Assembly: GCF_900109205.1 (NCBI RefSeq)
Contig: NZ_FNZB01000001.1
Coordinates: 496,001-560,000 of the forward strand
Direction of reading: 5' to 3'
DNA from: Sphingomonas sp. OV641
Lineage (GTDB): Bacteria; Pseudomonadota; Alphaproteobacteria; Sphingomonadales; Sphingomonadaceae
DNA length: 64,000 nt
The translations under genes and the position numbers were made by a program. Of the stretch, positions 32,914 to 40,723 are shown in pieces. How positions within the stretch are numbered: the stretch's first letter is position 1; each line of letters begins with the position of its first letter. The notes under the pieces are model-generated. The model did not search any database and was not told the DNA's origin. It saw only the letters and a list, made by a program, of their open reading frames with translations.

Positions 32914-35051
32914 TCGAGCCAGGCGATGAAGCGATTGTCGGTGGTGAAGAGGAGGCCGTTTTCCCCTTCGTCCCGAGCATCGTCGAGGGTTTTGTTCTGT
33001 TTGGCCCGCGCCTCGACTTCACTCGGCACGAACGGGGACGGGGTGCTTGTAGCGGGCACGGACGGGGTGGGCGCGAATGGGGGGGTGGGGAGCGGGGCGG
33101 GGGCGTCGGCGAGGTCGATGGCGATGGCCAGGACCTTGCCGTCGTTGAGGCGCCAGCGGGCGGTGACGGCGGTGTTGCCGGTCGCTTGGGCGCCGAGGCT
33201 TTCTACTGTTCCCCGGCGGAGGCCGGGGTCCAGCTGGGCGAGCGGGCTAGCTTCCACTTCGGCTTTCCCGACTGGGCCCCGGCCTTCGACGGGGTGCTGC
33301 TTTGGAGTGGAAAGGCGCGGGGCGATGTGGTCGCGGCGAAGGTGGAGGAGGGTTTGGTAGAAGGAGCGCCATGTGCCGGCATCGGGGCCGGGCTGCGGGA
33401 TCGAGGCTTCGAAGGTCGATAGCGCATTGGGGTCGGGGATCGTTTCGCGCGTCTTCTCGTCGGCGAAGGCTTCGAACTTGGCAAATTCCTTACGGCGACC
33501 TTCGCGGACGGCGTCGGCCAGGTCGTCGTGAAAGTCGGTGAAGAACAGGAACGGGCTCTCGCTGCCTTCCTCCTCGCCCATGAAGAGAAGCGGGATTTGC
33601 GGCGCTAGCAGCATCAGCGCGGTGGCGGCACGGAGCTTGGCGGGATCGGTCAGACGCGTGAGGCGCTCGCCGAGGGCGCGGTTGCCGACCTGATCGTGGT
33701 TCTGGAGGAAGCTGACGAAACGGATCGGGGGGAGGTGGGCGCTCGGGGTGCCGCGGGGCTTGCCGTCGTGGTTGGGCGAGGGGTCGCCCTGGTAGATGAA
33801 GCCTTCCGACAGGCAGCGGGCGAGGCGCTCGGCGGGCCGGTCCGCGAAGTCGCCGTAATAAGCGCTGGTCTCGCCGGTGAGGAGGACGTGGAGGACGTTG
33901 TGGAAATCGTCGTTCCATTGCGCGTCGTAGGCGTCGGGGCGGAGGCGGGCGGCGTCATTCTGCTCGTTCTCGAGGACGAGGTGGACGTGGCGGTCCGGGA
34001 GGGCGGCGCGGATCTCGGCGGCCATCTTGTCGAGGAACTGGGGGTTGTCGATGGCGTGGACGGCGTCGAAGCGGAGGCCGTCGAAGCGATAGTCCTTGAG
34101 CCACATCAGGGCGTTGTCGATGAAGAAGCAGGCGACGGGCGCCTCGTCGACGGCGACCGCGCCGCCCCAGGGGGTGGCGACGTCGCGGTGGAAGAAGCGG
34201 TCGGCGTAGAGGCCGAGATAGTTACCGTCGGGGCCGAAGTGATTGTACACCACGTCGAGGAAGACGCTGAGGCCGAGTTCGTGCGCGGCGTCGATGAGGG
34301 CGCGCAGCTCGGTGGGCGTGCCGTATGCCTCGTGGACGGCATAGGGGAGGACGCCGTCATAGCCCCAGCCACGGTCGCCGGCGAAGGCGTTGATCGGCAT
34401 GAGCTGGATGGCGGTGACGCCCAGCGCGGCGAGGGCGGGGAGGCGTCGCAGGACGCCGCTGAAGCCGCCGAGGGTGCCGGCGTGGAGCTCCATGACGACC
34501 ATCTCGTGCCAGGGACGGCCGCGCCATTCCGGGGTGCGCCATGGGTAGCTGTGGTCGGGGACGATGCTCCAGCCGTGGACGCCGCCTTGCTGGCGGCGGG
34601 AGGCTGGGTCGGGGAATGGGGTGTTGGCGATGTGGTAGCGGTAGGGGGTGCCGGGGGGGGGCGGGAGGGTGATTTCCCACCAGCCGTTTTCGGTGGGGGT
34701 GAGGGGCACGCGGTCGGAGTTCGTGTCGTCCCCTCCGTTCGTCCTGAGCTTGTCGAAGGGCGCTTCTCCAACCTCTGTTGTGGCCTGGAGCACGTGCTTC
34801 GACAGGCTCAGCACGAGCGGGGGGGAGGGGGGCGCCACCTCATCTGCTGTTCCCCGGCGGAGGCCGGGGTCCAGTTGGGGGGCGTTGGTTGCTTTCTCGG
34901 GGGCCTTCCCAACTGGGCCCCGGCCTTTGCCGGGGAGCAGGTTTGCGTCGGTGGCGGCGTCGCCGATCTCGATCGCCACCGTGTCCGCATCGGGTGCCCA
35001 GAGGCGGAAGCGGGTGGTGCCGTCCGCAAGCGCTTCGGGGCCCCAGCGCAT
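32910..35051 (-). CDS. treZ: Malto-oligosyltrehalose trehalohydrolase with in-frame repeat insertions
   Basis: A 713-residue TreZ, longer than the usual roughly 580-620. The start MRWGPEALADGTTRFRLWAP overlaps the glgX stop (TGATG). The GH13 core is intact: MELHAGTLGGFSGV, FLDVVYNHFGPDGNYLG, GLRFDAVHAIDNPQF (nucleophile), HVHLVLENEQND (acid) and FVSFLQNHDQVGNRA. The extra length lies in two places. Residues about 39-106 carry two palindromic repeats read as protein (VLSLSKH, FDKLRTNGG). Residues about 586-681 carry a third repeat and half of a fourth (VEGRGPVGKAEVE, FVPSEVEA). Both insertions are in frame, in the N-terminal sandwich domain and in the C-terminal region. Whether the enzyme is active cannot be told. 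Confidence 0.92.
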   Translation of the reverse strand: MRWGPEALADGTTRFRLWAPDADTVAIEIGDAATDANLLPGKGRGPVGKAPEKATNAPQLDPGLRRGTADEVAPPSPPLVLSLSKHVLQATTEVGEAPFDKLRTNGGDDTNSDRVPLTPTENGWWEITLPPPPGTPYRYHIANTPFPDPASRRQQGGVHGWSIVPDHSYPWRTPEWRGRPWHEMVVMELHAGTLGGFSGVLRRLPALAALGVTAIQLMPINAFAGDRGWGYDGVLPYAVHEAYGTPTELRALIDAAHELGLSVFLDVVYNHFGPDGNYLGLYADRFFHRDVATPWGGAVAVDEAPVACFFIDNALMWLKDYRFDGLRFDAVHAIDNPQFLDKMAAEIRAALPDRHVHLVLENEQNDAARLRPDAYDAQWNDDFHNVLHVLLTGETSAYYGDFADRPAERLARCLSEGFIYQGDPSPNHDGKPRGTPSAHLPPIRFVSFLQNHDQVGNRALGERLTRLTDPAKLRAATALMLLAPQIPLLFMGEEEGSESPFLFFTDFHDDLADAVREGRRKEFAKFEAFADEKTRETIPDPNALSTFEASIPQPGPDAGTWRSFYQTLLHLRRDHIAPRLSTPKQHPVEGRGPVGKAEVEASPLAQLDPGLRRGTVESLGAQATGNTAVTARWRLNDGKVLAIAIDLADAPAPLPTPPFAPTPSVPATSTPSPFVPSEVEARAKQNKTLDDARDEGENGLLFTTDNRFIAWLE
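33010..33035. repeat. Half repeat of the CTTCGACAGGCTCAG family inside treZ
   Basis: The arm reads GCCTCGACTTCACTCGGCAC then GAACGG, a variant right arm. On the coding strand it gives the residues FVPSEVEA. The left arm is missing. Confidence 0.6.
33211..33294. repeat. Palindromic repeat, GGCCCCGGCC family, inside treZ (3' part)
   Basis: The left arm is CCCCGGCGGAGGCCGGGGTC plus CAGCTGGG; the right arm is CCCGACTGGGCCCCGGCCTT plus CGACGGGG. They are inverted complements with a 28-base centre. The whole element is translated in frame within treZ. Confidence 0.85.
34735..34820. repeat. Palindromic repeat, CTTCGACAGGCTCAG family, inside treZ (5' part)
   Basis: The left arm is CCGTTCGTCCTGAGCTTGTC plus GAAGG and the right arm GCTTCGACAGGCTCAGCACG plus AGCGG. 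Translated on the minus strand it gives LVLSLSKH at one end and APFDKLRTNGG at the other. Confidence 0.88.
34852..34935. repeat. Palindromic repeat, GGCCCCGGCC family, inside treZ (5' part)
   Basis: The left arm is CCCCGGCGGAGGCCGGGGTC plus CAGTTGGG and the right arm CCCAACTGGGCCCCGGCCTT plus TGCCGGGG. It is 31 bases from the neighbouring CTTCGACAGG-type element, also in treZ. A half copy of the same family is at 40673-40701. Confidence 0.88.
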
Positions 35052-37153
35052 CACTCTTCCCATGCGCTGGTCCACATCAGGAGGACGGCGCCTTGTGGGG
35101 CGACTTCATACTCGTTGTCGATTTCGATCTCGCCCTGATCGGGCTTGGCGCTGTCGATCAGGACGGTGCGGCGGGTGTCGGGCTTGGGAAGGCGGAAGGT
35201 GATTGGCGCCTCGCTGGCATTGAGGAGAAGCGACACCGCTTCCACGTCGCCCGTCTCGGTGCGGATCGCGCGGCGCATCATCAGCGCGCGGCCTTCCGGG
35301 TTCTGCCAGTCCTCGTCGCTGAGGCGTTCCCCGCGCTCGTCCCACCATTCGACATCGTTGACGCCGTGGCCGGGCGAGTCCTGGCCGTAGAGGAAGGTGG
35401 GCGCGCGCAGCACGGCGTAGCGGCGGCGCAGTTCGGTGAGGCGGGCGGTGAAGTCGATCTGCTGCTGGCCTTCGTCGGACGCGGCGGCCTGCCAGTCTAG
35501 CCAGCTGATCTCATTGTCCTGGCAATAAGCGTTGTTGTTGCCCTGCTGCGTGCGGCCGAATTCGTCGCCGGCGGTGAGCATCGGGGTGCCGAGCGAGGCG
35601 AGCAACGTCGTCATCATCGAGCGCATGACGCGGCCGCGCGCGTCGTTGATCGCGGGATCGTCGGTGGGGCCTTCGGCGCCCCAGTTGCGCGAATGATTCT
35701 TGTCGTGGCCGTCGCGATTGTCCTCGCCGTTCGCCTCATTGTGGCGGTGTTCGTACATCACCGTGTCGGCAAGGGTGAAGCCGTCATGCGCGACGAGGAA
35801 GTTGACGCTCGCCCACGGCCGACGCGCGCGGCGGTCGAACAGGTCGCCCGAGCCCGACAGACGCGCGGCGAGATCGCCGCGGGTGCCCGCGTCGCCCTTC
35901 CAATAGCTGCGCACGGTGTCGCGGTACTTGTCGTTCCATTCGGCGAAGCCGGGCGGGAAGTTGCCGAGCTGGTAGCCGCCGGGGCCGACGTCCCACGGCT
36001 CGGCGATCAGCTTCAGCTGGCTGAGCACGGGATCCTGGCGGACGACGTCGAAGAAGGCCGCGCCGGGATCGAAGCCGGTCGCCTCGCGGCCCAGCGTGAG
36101 GCCGAGATCGAAGCGGAAGCCGTCGATGCCGAAGCTGGTGGCCCAATAACGCAATGAGTCCGCGACCATCTGGATGACGCGCGCCTTGCTCATGTTGAGC
36201 GTGTTGCCGGTGCCGGTGTCGTTGATCGTGTAGCGCGGGTTATCCTGGACGAGACGATAGTAGCTGGCGTTGTCGAGGCCGCGCCACGAGAGGGTCGGGC
36301 CGCGTTCGGAGCCTTCGCAGGTGTGGTTGTACACCACGTCCATGATGACTTCGATGCCGGCCTTGTGGAGGCGGTGGACCGCGCGGCGCAGCTCGTCCTG
36401 GTGCTCGCTGGCCATGTACGCCTGTTCGGGGGCGAAGAAGCCGAGTGTGTTGTAACCCCAGTAATTGCGCAGGCCCTTTTCCTGCAGGAAGCGGTCCTGC
36501 GTGAAGGCCTGGATCGGGAGCAGTTCGATCGCGGTGACGCCGAGGCGCTGGAGGTGGCGGATCACCGCGGGGTGGCCGAGCGCCGCGTACGTCCCGCGGT
36601 CGCGGGCGGGGACTTCCTCCATCAGCTTGGTGAGGCCCTTGGTGTGGGCCTCGTAGATCACCGTTTCCGACCAAGGGGTGTTGGGGCGGCGGTCGCGCGA
36701 CCAGTCCCAGTGATCGTCGACCACGACGCTCTTGGGCATAGCGGGGGCGCTGTCGCGCTTGTCGAAGGAGAGGTCCTCGCGGCGATGGCCGATGCGATAG
36801 CCGTGGAGCGCGTCGGTCCATCTGATCTGGCCGTGGAGCTTGCGGGCGTAGGGATCGAGCAGGAGCTTGTTGGGATTGAAGCGGTGGCCGGCCTCGGGCT
36901 CGTAGCGGCCGTGCGCGCGATAGCCGTATAGGAGGCCGGGCTCGACGTCGGGCAGATAGCCGTGGAACACCTCGTCGGTGCATTCGGGCAGCCAGAAGCG
37001 CTGGATCTCGCGCTTGCCGGCCGGATCGAAGAGGCACAGCTCGATCGCGTCGGCGTTGGCGGAGAAGACGGCGAAGTTGACGCCCAGGCCGTCGAAGGTG
37101 GCGCCGAGCGGATAGGGGGTGCCGGGCTGGAGCCGGTCAACGGTGAAGTGCAA
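35051..37153 (-). CDS. glgX: Glycogen debranching enzyme (isoamylase type)
   Basis: A 700-residue GH13_11 enzyme that removes alpha-1,6 branches from glycogen, giving linear dextrins to TreY. It has the N-terminal CBM48-like domain (GTPYPLGATFDGLGVNFAVF), MDVVYNHTCEGSERGPTLSW, the nucleophile in DGFRFDLGLTLGRE, the acid in LIAEPWDVGPGGYQLG and NFLVAHDGFTLADTV. The start codon is TTG: no ATG or GTG occurs in frame before the conserved PGTPYPLG block, and GCGAGG lies upstream. It is the first gene of the glgX-treZ-malQ-treY operon, whose product chain runs from glycogen to trehalose. Confidence 0.93.
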   Translation of the reverse strand: MHFTVDRLQPGTPYPLGATFDGLGVNFAVFSANADAIELCLFDPAGKREIQRFWLPECTDEVFHGYLPDVEPGLLYGYRAHGRYEPEAGHRFNPNKLLLDPYARKLHGQIRWTDALHGYRIGHRREDLSFDKRDSAPAMPKSVVVDDHWDWSRDRRPNTPWSETVIYEAHTKGLTKLMEEVPARDRGTYAALGHPAVIRHLQRLGVTAIELLPIQAFTQDRFLQEKGLRNYWGYNTLGFFAPEQAYMASEHQDELRRAVHRLHKAGIEVIMDVVYNHTCEGSERGPTLSWRGLDNASYYRLVQDNPRYTINDTGTGNTLNMSKARVIQMVADSLRYWATSFGIDGFRFDLGLTLGREATGFDPGAAFFDVVRQDPVLSQLKLIAEPWDVGPGGYQLGNFPPGFAEWNDKYRDTVRSYWKGDAGTRGDLAARLSGSGDLFDRRARRPWASVNFLVAHDGFTLADTVMYEHRHNEANGEDNRDGHDKNHSRNWGAEGPTDDPAINDARGRVMRSMMTTLLASLGTPMLTAGDEFGRTQQGNNNAYCQDNEISWLDWQAAASDEGQQQIDFTARLTELRRRYAVLRAPTFLYGQDSPGHGVNDVEWWDERGERLSDEDWQNPEGRALMMRRAIRTETGDVEAVSLLLNASEAPITFRLPKPDTRRTVLIDSAKPDQGEIEIDNEYEVAPQGAVLLMWTSAWEE

Positions 37154-37230
37154 GCAGCAGCCTCGCTAGCCTGGTCGGCAGAATGGGTGCCATCCTGCCG
37201 TGGTCGATTGTGATGAGAAGAAGCGGACGC

Positions 37231-37575
37231 TCAGTTCGACACTTTGGCCGTGCCCTTGCCCTTGCGCGCTTTCGGAGCGGGAGCCGCCGGCTCGGCACTC
37301 GCCGCGACGATGCCGCTGGTCTGCGGCACTTCGGTGGTGTCGGGGCTGCCCTCATCGCGCGCGGCATCGGCGGGGCCGGTGTCCTCCGGCTCGCCGAAGG
37401 GCAGGTCGTCCGTGCTGTCGGGGATCAGTTCGTCGCGGTCAGCGGCGTTTGCCGCATCGCCCAGTTCCGCCTCCGCCCGGGACCAATGGTCCTGATCGCG
37501 GCCTGACGGCTCGCCCTCGTCCTGCCAGATCCGATAGGCGCGTTCCCTGATTTCCCGATCGCGATCTTCAGCCAC
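37231..37575 (-). CDS. DUF2934-containing small protein
   Basis: A 114-residue protein. The N-terminal 35 residues, RDREIRERAYRIWQDEG with the following PSGRDQDHWSRAEAEL, are the DUF2934 motif; the middle is acidic (DSTDDLPFGEPED) and the tail basic (KARKGKGTAK). The GTG start is chosen because GGCAGGAG lies 8 bases before it and the motif starts directly after. No function is known for the family. Genes of this type are often beside glycogen or trehalose genes, which fits the position 77 bases upstream of glgX on the same strand. Confidence 0.8.
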   Translation of the reverse strand: MAEDRDREIRERAYRIWQDEGEPSGRDQDHWSRAEAELGDAANAADRDELIPDSTDDLPFGEPEDTGPADAARDEGSPDTTEVPQTSGIVAASAEPAAPAPKARKGKGTAKVSN

Positions 37576-37691
37576 CTTTATTCTCCTGCCTTTGCTCGTG
37601 AAACGCGCTTCCGGCGGAATCGACGCGGCGAGGCAGAGAAATTGTTGGTGCGCAAAATCGCCTGGCAAGACAGGCGGATCGCCGCCCGGAT

Positions 37692-38111
37692 TCAGCGGCG
37701 ATACGGACTGTTCAGATTGGGTACCCAGCCGGCAGTAGGACCAGCGGAGCCAAGATCGCGCGGCTGGCCGCGGAACGGCTGCGGCGCCACAGCCGCCTTG
37801 GCGCGCGCCGCTTCAGGATCGATCGGCTCGGCGAACTTGAGGCCGGCGATGCCGTCCCTGGCCCAGACCACCGTCGCACCAACAGCGGCCAGCGCGCCAA
37901 CGCTGACCAGGACGGTCGCGCCGGGCCGAAGCCCCGCCGCCTGATCGATGCGAACGCCGCCGACGGACAGATCGCGCACGCGGTGCTTAGTGGGCGCCTT
38001 TGCGCCGAAATGCTCCACCGTCGCGCTCAGGAATACGCTGTGCCGTGGCGCACGCGGCTGGTGCGCTGCCGTGTCGCCTTCCGGCTCGTCCGAACGGTCT
38101 CGCTCCGTCAT
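37692..38111 (-). CDS. PilZ-domain protein
   Basis: A 139-residue single-domain protein with PilZ-like features. An Arg pair (PRAPRHSVF) and the RDLSVGGVRID motif correspond to the c-di-GMP-binding RxxxR and D/NxSxxG motifs, although the first is spaced RxxR here, so binding is uncertain. The C-terminal 30 residues are Pro/Gly-rich. A GTG 9 bases upstream is an alternative start. It is transcribed away from the metal receptor gene and shares its 119-base upstream region. Confidence 0.82.
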   Translation of the reverse strand: MTERDRSDEPEGDTAAHQPRAPRHSVFLSATVEHFGAKAPTKHRVRDLSVGGVRIDQAAGLRPGATVLVSVGALAAVGATVVWARDGIAGLKFAEPIDPEAARAKAAVAPQPFRGQPRDLGSAGPTAGWVPNLNSPYRR

Positions 38112-38153
38112 GTCTTTCACTTGGGGAAATCATAACCACTGTGCAAGCGGCCC

Positions 38154-38188
38154 CGAAAACTTCGTTTTCGCTCTTGTGACGTTATCAC
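38154..38188. promoter_or_regulatory. Two inverted repeats upstream of the ZnuD-like receptor
   Basis: CGAAAAC-TTC-GTTTTCG (38154-38170) is a perfect 7-base-arm inverted repeat; GTGACGTTATCAC (38176-38188) is a second dyad, GTGA-N5-TCAC. They lie between the divergent PilZ and receptor genes and are candidate operators, possibly for Zur in the second case. The first could instead be a hairpin in the transcript. Confidence 0.4.
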
Positions 38189-38230
38189 GTCCCCGCTAAC
38201 CGGAGGGCGAGAGACAATCGGGGGTTCCGA

Positions 38231-40408
38231 GTGAAAGTAAACGCGATCCTGCTGGCGGGCACGGCTCTGGTCAGCATTCCGGCCTATGCGCAATCGAGCG
38301 AGCAATCGGGCGACCAGCCGAGCGCGAGTCGGACGGCGCATGTCGAGGCCTCTCCGGAAATCGTCATCACTGCCCCCTTCGTACGCGACCTGAACCTGCT
38401 CGCCGGCACGTCGGTGATTACCGGCGACGAGCTGGTTCGCGACATCCGGCCGCAGATTGGCGATACGCTGACCAGTCAGCCGGGCGTGTCGGCCACGTCC
38501 TTCGGCCCGGGCGCCTCGCGCCCCGTGCTGCGTGGCTTCCAGGGCGAGCGCATCCGTGTGCTGACCGACGGCCTCGGCTCGCTCGACGTGTCGAACACGT
38601 CCACCGACCATGGCGTGACGATCGATCCGCTCACCGCCGAACGGATCGAGGTGCTGCGCGGGCCGGCGGTGCTGCTGTTTGGCAGCCAGGCGATCGGCGG
38701 CGCGGTGAACGTGATCGACCGGCGCATCCCGCGCGGCGTGCCCGAGAAGGGCTATCACGTCGACGCGATCGGCACCTATGGCTCGGCAGCGGATGAGCGC
38801 AGCGCCGGCGCCGGCCTTGATGTCGCGCTGTCCAATCAGATCGTGGCGCATGTCGACGGCAGCTATCGCAAGAGCGACAATCTGCGCATCGGCGGCTATC
38901 AGCTGACGCCCGATCTTCGCAACGAGCAGCTGGAGATTGCCGCCGAGGAAGCCGAAGAGGGCCATGTCGAGGAGGCGGCGGAGGCGACCGAACTCGCGAA
39001 CCGGCGCGGTCGCCTGCCGAACAGCGCAACGGAAACCTATACGCTGGGCGCTGGCGTGGCGGTGATCAACGAGGGCGGCAGCCTGGGCTTCTCGGTCGGC
39101 TATTACGACAGCAATTATGGCGTGGCCGAGCGGCCGGGCGCCGGCCATCATCATCACGAAGGCGAGGAAGAAGAGGAGCACGAGGAAGAAGGCCATGAGC
39201 ATGGCGACGTGACGATCGCCATGAAGCAGTTCCGCGCTGACATGCGCGGCGAATTGAACACTTATGGCGACTTCATCGACAAGATCCGCTTCCGCGGCGG
39301 CTTTGCCGATTACGAGCATACCGAATTCGAAGGCGCCGAAGTGGGCACCGTGTTCAACTCGGAGGCGTTCGAAGGGCGATTGGAGCTGGTTCAGGCGGAT
39401 CGCGCCGGCTGGCGCGGCGTGACCGGTTTTCAGGGCTTTACACGCGACTTCTCTGCGGTCGGCGAGGAGGCATTCGTGCCGCCGAACGTGACCGACCAAT
39501 ATGGCCTGTTCACCCTGCAGGAAATCAATCGCGGCAATTGGGAGTTCGAACTGGCCGGCCGGTACGAGCATACCGACGTCCGATCCAGCGCGGTGCGCAT
39601 CGGGCTGGACGAGGATGTCGCGCCGGTGGCGATCAGCCGCAACTTCGACGCCTTCTCGGGCGCGCTTGGCCTGTCCTACGCCGTCGCGCCGGAGGTGAAG
39701 ATCGGCATCAACGGATCACGCGCTGTGCGTGCGCCGTCGGCGGAGGAGCTGTTTTCCAACGGGCCGCATGTCGCCACGCAGGCGTTCGAAATCGGCAATC
39801 CCAACTTCAAGACCGAAAAGAGCTGGGGCGTAGAACTATACGCGCGCGGCCGCACCGGGCCGATCCGCTTCCAGGTGAGCGGCTATGCGACCTGGTTCGA
39901 CGATTATATCTATGAAAATGCCACGGGGGAGGAGCAGGACGAGCTTCCCATCTTCCAATATTTCCAGGCTGGTGCGCGTTATTACGGCGCCGAAGGCGAG
40001 CTGACCGCCGATCTGGTGCGCAGCGGCTCATTCGAGCTGGATGGCAATATCGTCGCCGATTACGTCCATGCGACGCTGACGGACGATCGGGGGCCCGTGC
40101 CGCGCATTCCGCCGCTGCGCGTGCTGGGCGGTCTGACCGCACGGGTGAGCGATTTTGGCGGTCGCGTCGAGGTGGAGCATGTCACCACGCAGGATCGCAT
40201 CGCCGCCTTCGAAACGCCGACCGATGACTTCACTTTGGTCAACGCTTCCGTGTCGTTCAAACCGTTCGGGCGCGAAAGCGAGACGACCTTTATCGTGTCG
40301 GCGAACAACATCTTCGACGTGGATGCACGGCGACATGCGTCGTTCACGAAGGATTTCGTGCCGCTGGCCGGGCGGGACATTCGCGTGGCGGCGCGGGTGA
40401 GCTTCTGA
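38231..40408 (+). CDS. TonB-dependent receptor, ZnuD-like metal receptor with His/Glu-rich loop
   Basis: A 725-residue outer-membrane receptor. It has a signal peptide (MKVNAILLAGTALVSIPAYAQ), a TonB box EIVITAP, a plug with RPVLRGFQGERIRVLTDGLG and RIEVLRGPAVLLFGSQAIGGAVN, and a C-terminal RVAARVSF strand. An extracellular loop at residues about 303-327 is a run of His and Glu (HHHHEGEEEEEHEEEGHEHG), and a second acidic stretch lies near residue 240. His-rich loops mark the zinc receptor ZnuD, so zinc, or possibly copper or nickel, uptake is inferred. It starts at a GTG; the family resemblance and loop are seen, the metal is not proved. Confidence 0.9.
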   Translation: MKVNAILLAGTALVSIPAYAQSSEQSGDQPSASRTAHVEASPEIVITAPFVRDLNLLAGTSVITGDELVRDIRPQIGDTLTSQPGVSATSFGPGASRPVLRGFQGERIRVLTDGLGSLDVSNTSTDHGVTIDPLTAERIEVLRGPAVLLFGSQAIGGAVNVIDRRIPRGVPEKGYHVDAIGTYGSAADERSAGAGLDVALSNQIVAHVDGSYRKSDNLRIGGYQLTPDLRNEQLEIAAEEAEEGHVEEAAEATELANRRGRLPNSATETYTLGAGVAVINEGGSLGFSVGYYDSNYGVAERPGAGHHHHEGEEEEEHEEEGHEHGDVTIAMKQFRADMRGELNTYGDFIDKIRFRGGFADYEHTEFEGAEVGTVFNSEAFEGRLELVQADRAGWRGVTGFQGFTRDFSAVGEEAFVPPNVTDQYGLFTLQEINRGNWEFELAGRYEHTDVRSSAVRIGLDEDVAPVAISRNFDAFSGALGLSYAVAPEVKIGINGSRAVRAPSAEELFSNGPHVATQAFEIGNPNFKTEKSWGVELYARGRTGPIRFQVSGYATWFDDYIYENATGEEQDELPIFQYFQAGARYYGAEGELTADLVRSGSFELDGNIVADYVHATLTDDRGPVPRIPPLRVLGGLTARVSDFGGRVEVEHVTTQDRIAAFETPTDDFTLVNASVSFKPFGRESETTFIVSANNIFDVDARRHASFTKDFVPLAGRDIRVAARVSF

Positions 40409-40723
40409 CCCGATCCCGTCACCTCGGATCACGTCCGGGGTGACGAAGCCTGTGTGAACCCGCTCGGCGCTGCGTCGCGTCTGCACTCTCCGTCATGCCG
40501 GGCTCGTCCCGGCATCCAGACTGCCGCATACCTCAGGCTTGCGAGTTTGCGGAACCTTGAATCCCGGCACAAGGCCGGGGTGACGCTGTTCATGGGCCAG
40601 CCGAAGAGTTTCGTACGACCCCGCGGAGGCTCGGCCCGGTTCGGAGATGGTCGCTGACAGCCCCTCTGGCCTTCCCAACTGGGCCCCGGCCTTCGCCGGG
40701 GAAGCAGTTCAAACGTGTTTCGC
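40409..40723. repeat. Intergenic stretch filled with palindromic repeat copies
   Basis: There is no gene here. From the left: a short CCGGGGTGACG fragment (40434-40444), a full CCGGGGTGACG-family element at 40492-40585 (left arm GTCATGCCGGGCTCGTCCCG, right arm ending GGCACAAGGCCGGGGTGACG), and a half GGCCCCGGCC-family element at 40673-40701. Transcripts of the receptor gene and of cpaF converge here, so the hairpins may help stop both; no clear poly-T terminator was seen. Confidence 0.75.

Noticed and set aside
32910..35051. treZ as a pseudogene because of the inserted repeats
   Set aside because: The frame is open throughout, all catalytic blocks are intact and both ends overlap functional neighbours by 1-4 bases.
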